A DNA stretch of 64,000 bases from CAVTLG01 sp963802635 (lineage in GTDB: Bacteria; Chloroflexota; Ktedonobacteria; Ktedonobacterales; Ktedonobacteraceae), in assembly GCA_963802635.1 (NCBI GenBank), contig CAWDJJ010000001.1:2542001-2606000 (forward strand), written 5' to 3'. Position 1 is the first letter of the stretch. The number at the start of each line of letters is the position of its first letter. Positions 63,734 to 64,000 of the stretch are shown here, piece after piece. Position numbers and translations under genes: made by a program. The notes under the pieces are model-generated. The model ran no database searches, was not told the DNA's origin, and worked only from the letters and a program-made list of their open reading frames with translations.

Positions 63734-64000
63734 CAGGGCTTGTGAATTATTGCTGAGAGGAAAGAGACTCCAAAATCTGGTACGATAGGCATTCCAAACC
63801 CACCTGTCGAAAAGAAGGAGTCTCTGATGACCTATTCTACCGCATTGCCACTCACCCTGCCTTCCTTGAGCAGTGATCGCCGTCAGCAGTTATTGGAAAA
63901 GCAGTCCCTGCTCAGTTTGTACGAAGTGTTGACAACCATCCCTGACCCCCGTTCCAAGCATGGATTGCGCTATGAGCTGGCATACCTGCTCGTCTGCCTG
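63734..64000 (+). mobile_element. ISAs1-type element, runs off the right edge
   Basis: Begins with CAGGGCTTGTGAATT, sharing the CAGGGCTT end of the two other ISAs1 copies but diverging afterwards. Its transposase gene starts at 63827. The right end is not in the window. Confidence 0.7.
63827..64000 (+). CDS. ISAs1-family transposase, N-terminal part
   Basis: 58 visible residues from ATG 63827 (MTYSTALPLTLPSLSSDRRQQLLEKQSLLSLYEVLTTIPDPRSKHGLRYELAYLLVCL), preceded by GAAGGAG. IPDPRxxxGxRYxLxxLLxxx is the DDE_Tnp_1-associated domain that opens ISAs1 transposases. It is a different subtype from the copies at 23 and 38 kb. Confidence 0.85.
   Translation, partial: MTYSTALPLTLPSLSSDRRQQLLEKQSLLSLYEVLTTIPDPRSKHGLRYELAYLLVCL

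Overview
The window looks like a genome-plasticity hotspot from a large, insertion-sequence-rich bacterial chromosome. The mix of transposase families (IS1182, IS1634, ISAzo13, ISL3, ISAs1, IS701, ISKra4, IS21, IS66, Tn3), an XRE-STAND-TPR regulator, a serine-recombinase mini-element and a tmRNA tag ending in PAFALAA fits a Chloroflexota lineage such as Ktedonobacteria. That assignment is inference from gene style and was not checked by search.

Layout. (1) 1-1.2 kb: a cation diffusion facilitator, cut by the window edge, with its ArsR/SmtB-type repressor and a perfect 18-bp operator palindrome. (2) 1.2-5.8 kb: a decayed Tn3-family transposon (resolvase and transposase, both frameshifted) and a second Tn3 transposase remnant. 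(3) 5.8-10.6 kb: two IS elements with clear ends around two AT-rich host genes (a possible nuclease-fold protein and a truncated TPR protein). (4) 10.6-17.1 kb: a nest of insertions, namely an IS1182 stub, an IS4-type element split by an intact IS1182 element, an ISL3 element split by another DDE element with a 6-bp target duplication, and an IS66 stub. (5) 17.3-22.8 kb: a possible defence region with a 789-aa protein carrying a C-terminal HEPN-type RNxxxH motif, a coupled 82-aa ORF, an ISAzo13 element, an AlbA_2/Schlafen-like protein and a small membrane protein. (6) 23.0-39.1 kb: a segment bounded by two inverted, equal-length ISAs1 copies. The flanking target duplications pair reciprocally between the copies and the two halves of one STAND gene lie at opposite ends, so the segment was inverted by recombination. 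Inside are ISKra4, IS701 and IS21 remnants, a group II intron invaded by a three-gene serine-recombinase element, and an IS1182 element invaded by another IS. (7) 39.2-60.3 kb: ssrA (tmRNA) followed by an integrative element inserted at its 3' end. The element is bounded by a 25-bp att repeat, with 19-bp arm-type repeats inside both ends. (8) 60.3-64 kb: a second integrase/excisionase module starts at the far att site, so the elements are arranged in tandem. A further ISAs1-type element runs off the right edge.

The integrative element is mainly one leftward gene train: integrase, excisionase, a Rep_trans/MobT-like initiator, an AEP-type primase with zinc finger, an adenine methyltransferase, SSB, a small protein with an SSB-like tail, a PP-loop enzyme, DUF488, an HNH protein, DUF5131, a lytic transglycosylase and many very small membrane proteins. 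A rightward arm carries an HTH-GNAT protein, an M20 peptidase and a membrane protein split by an IS1634-type element. No coupling protein, VirB4-type ATPase, capsid or terminase gene was recognised, so it looks like a mobilizable or satellite element, not a complete conjugative element or phage.

Many transposase genes and a few other genes carry single-base frameshifts, often in short homopolymers. Real decay and assembly error cannot be separated from the sequence alone.
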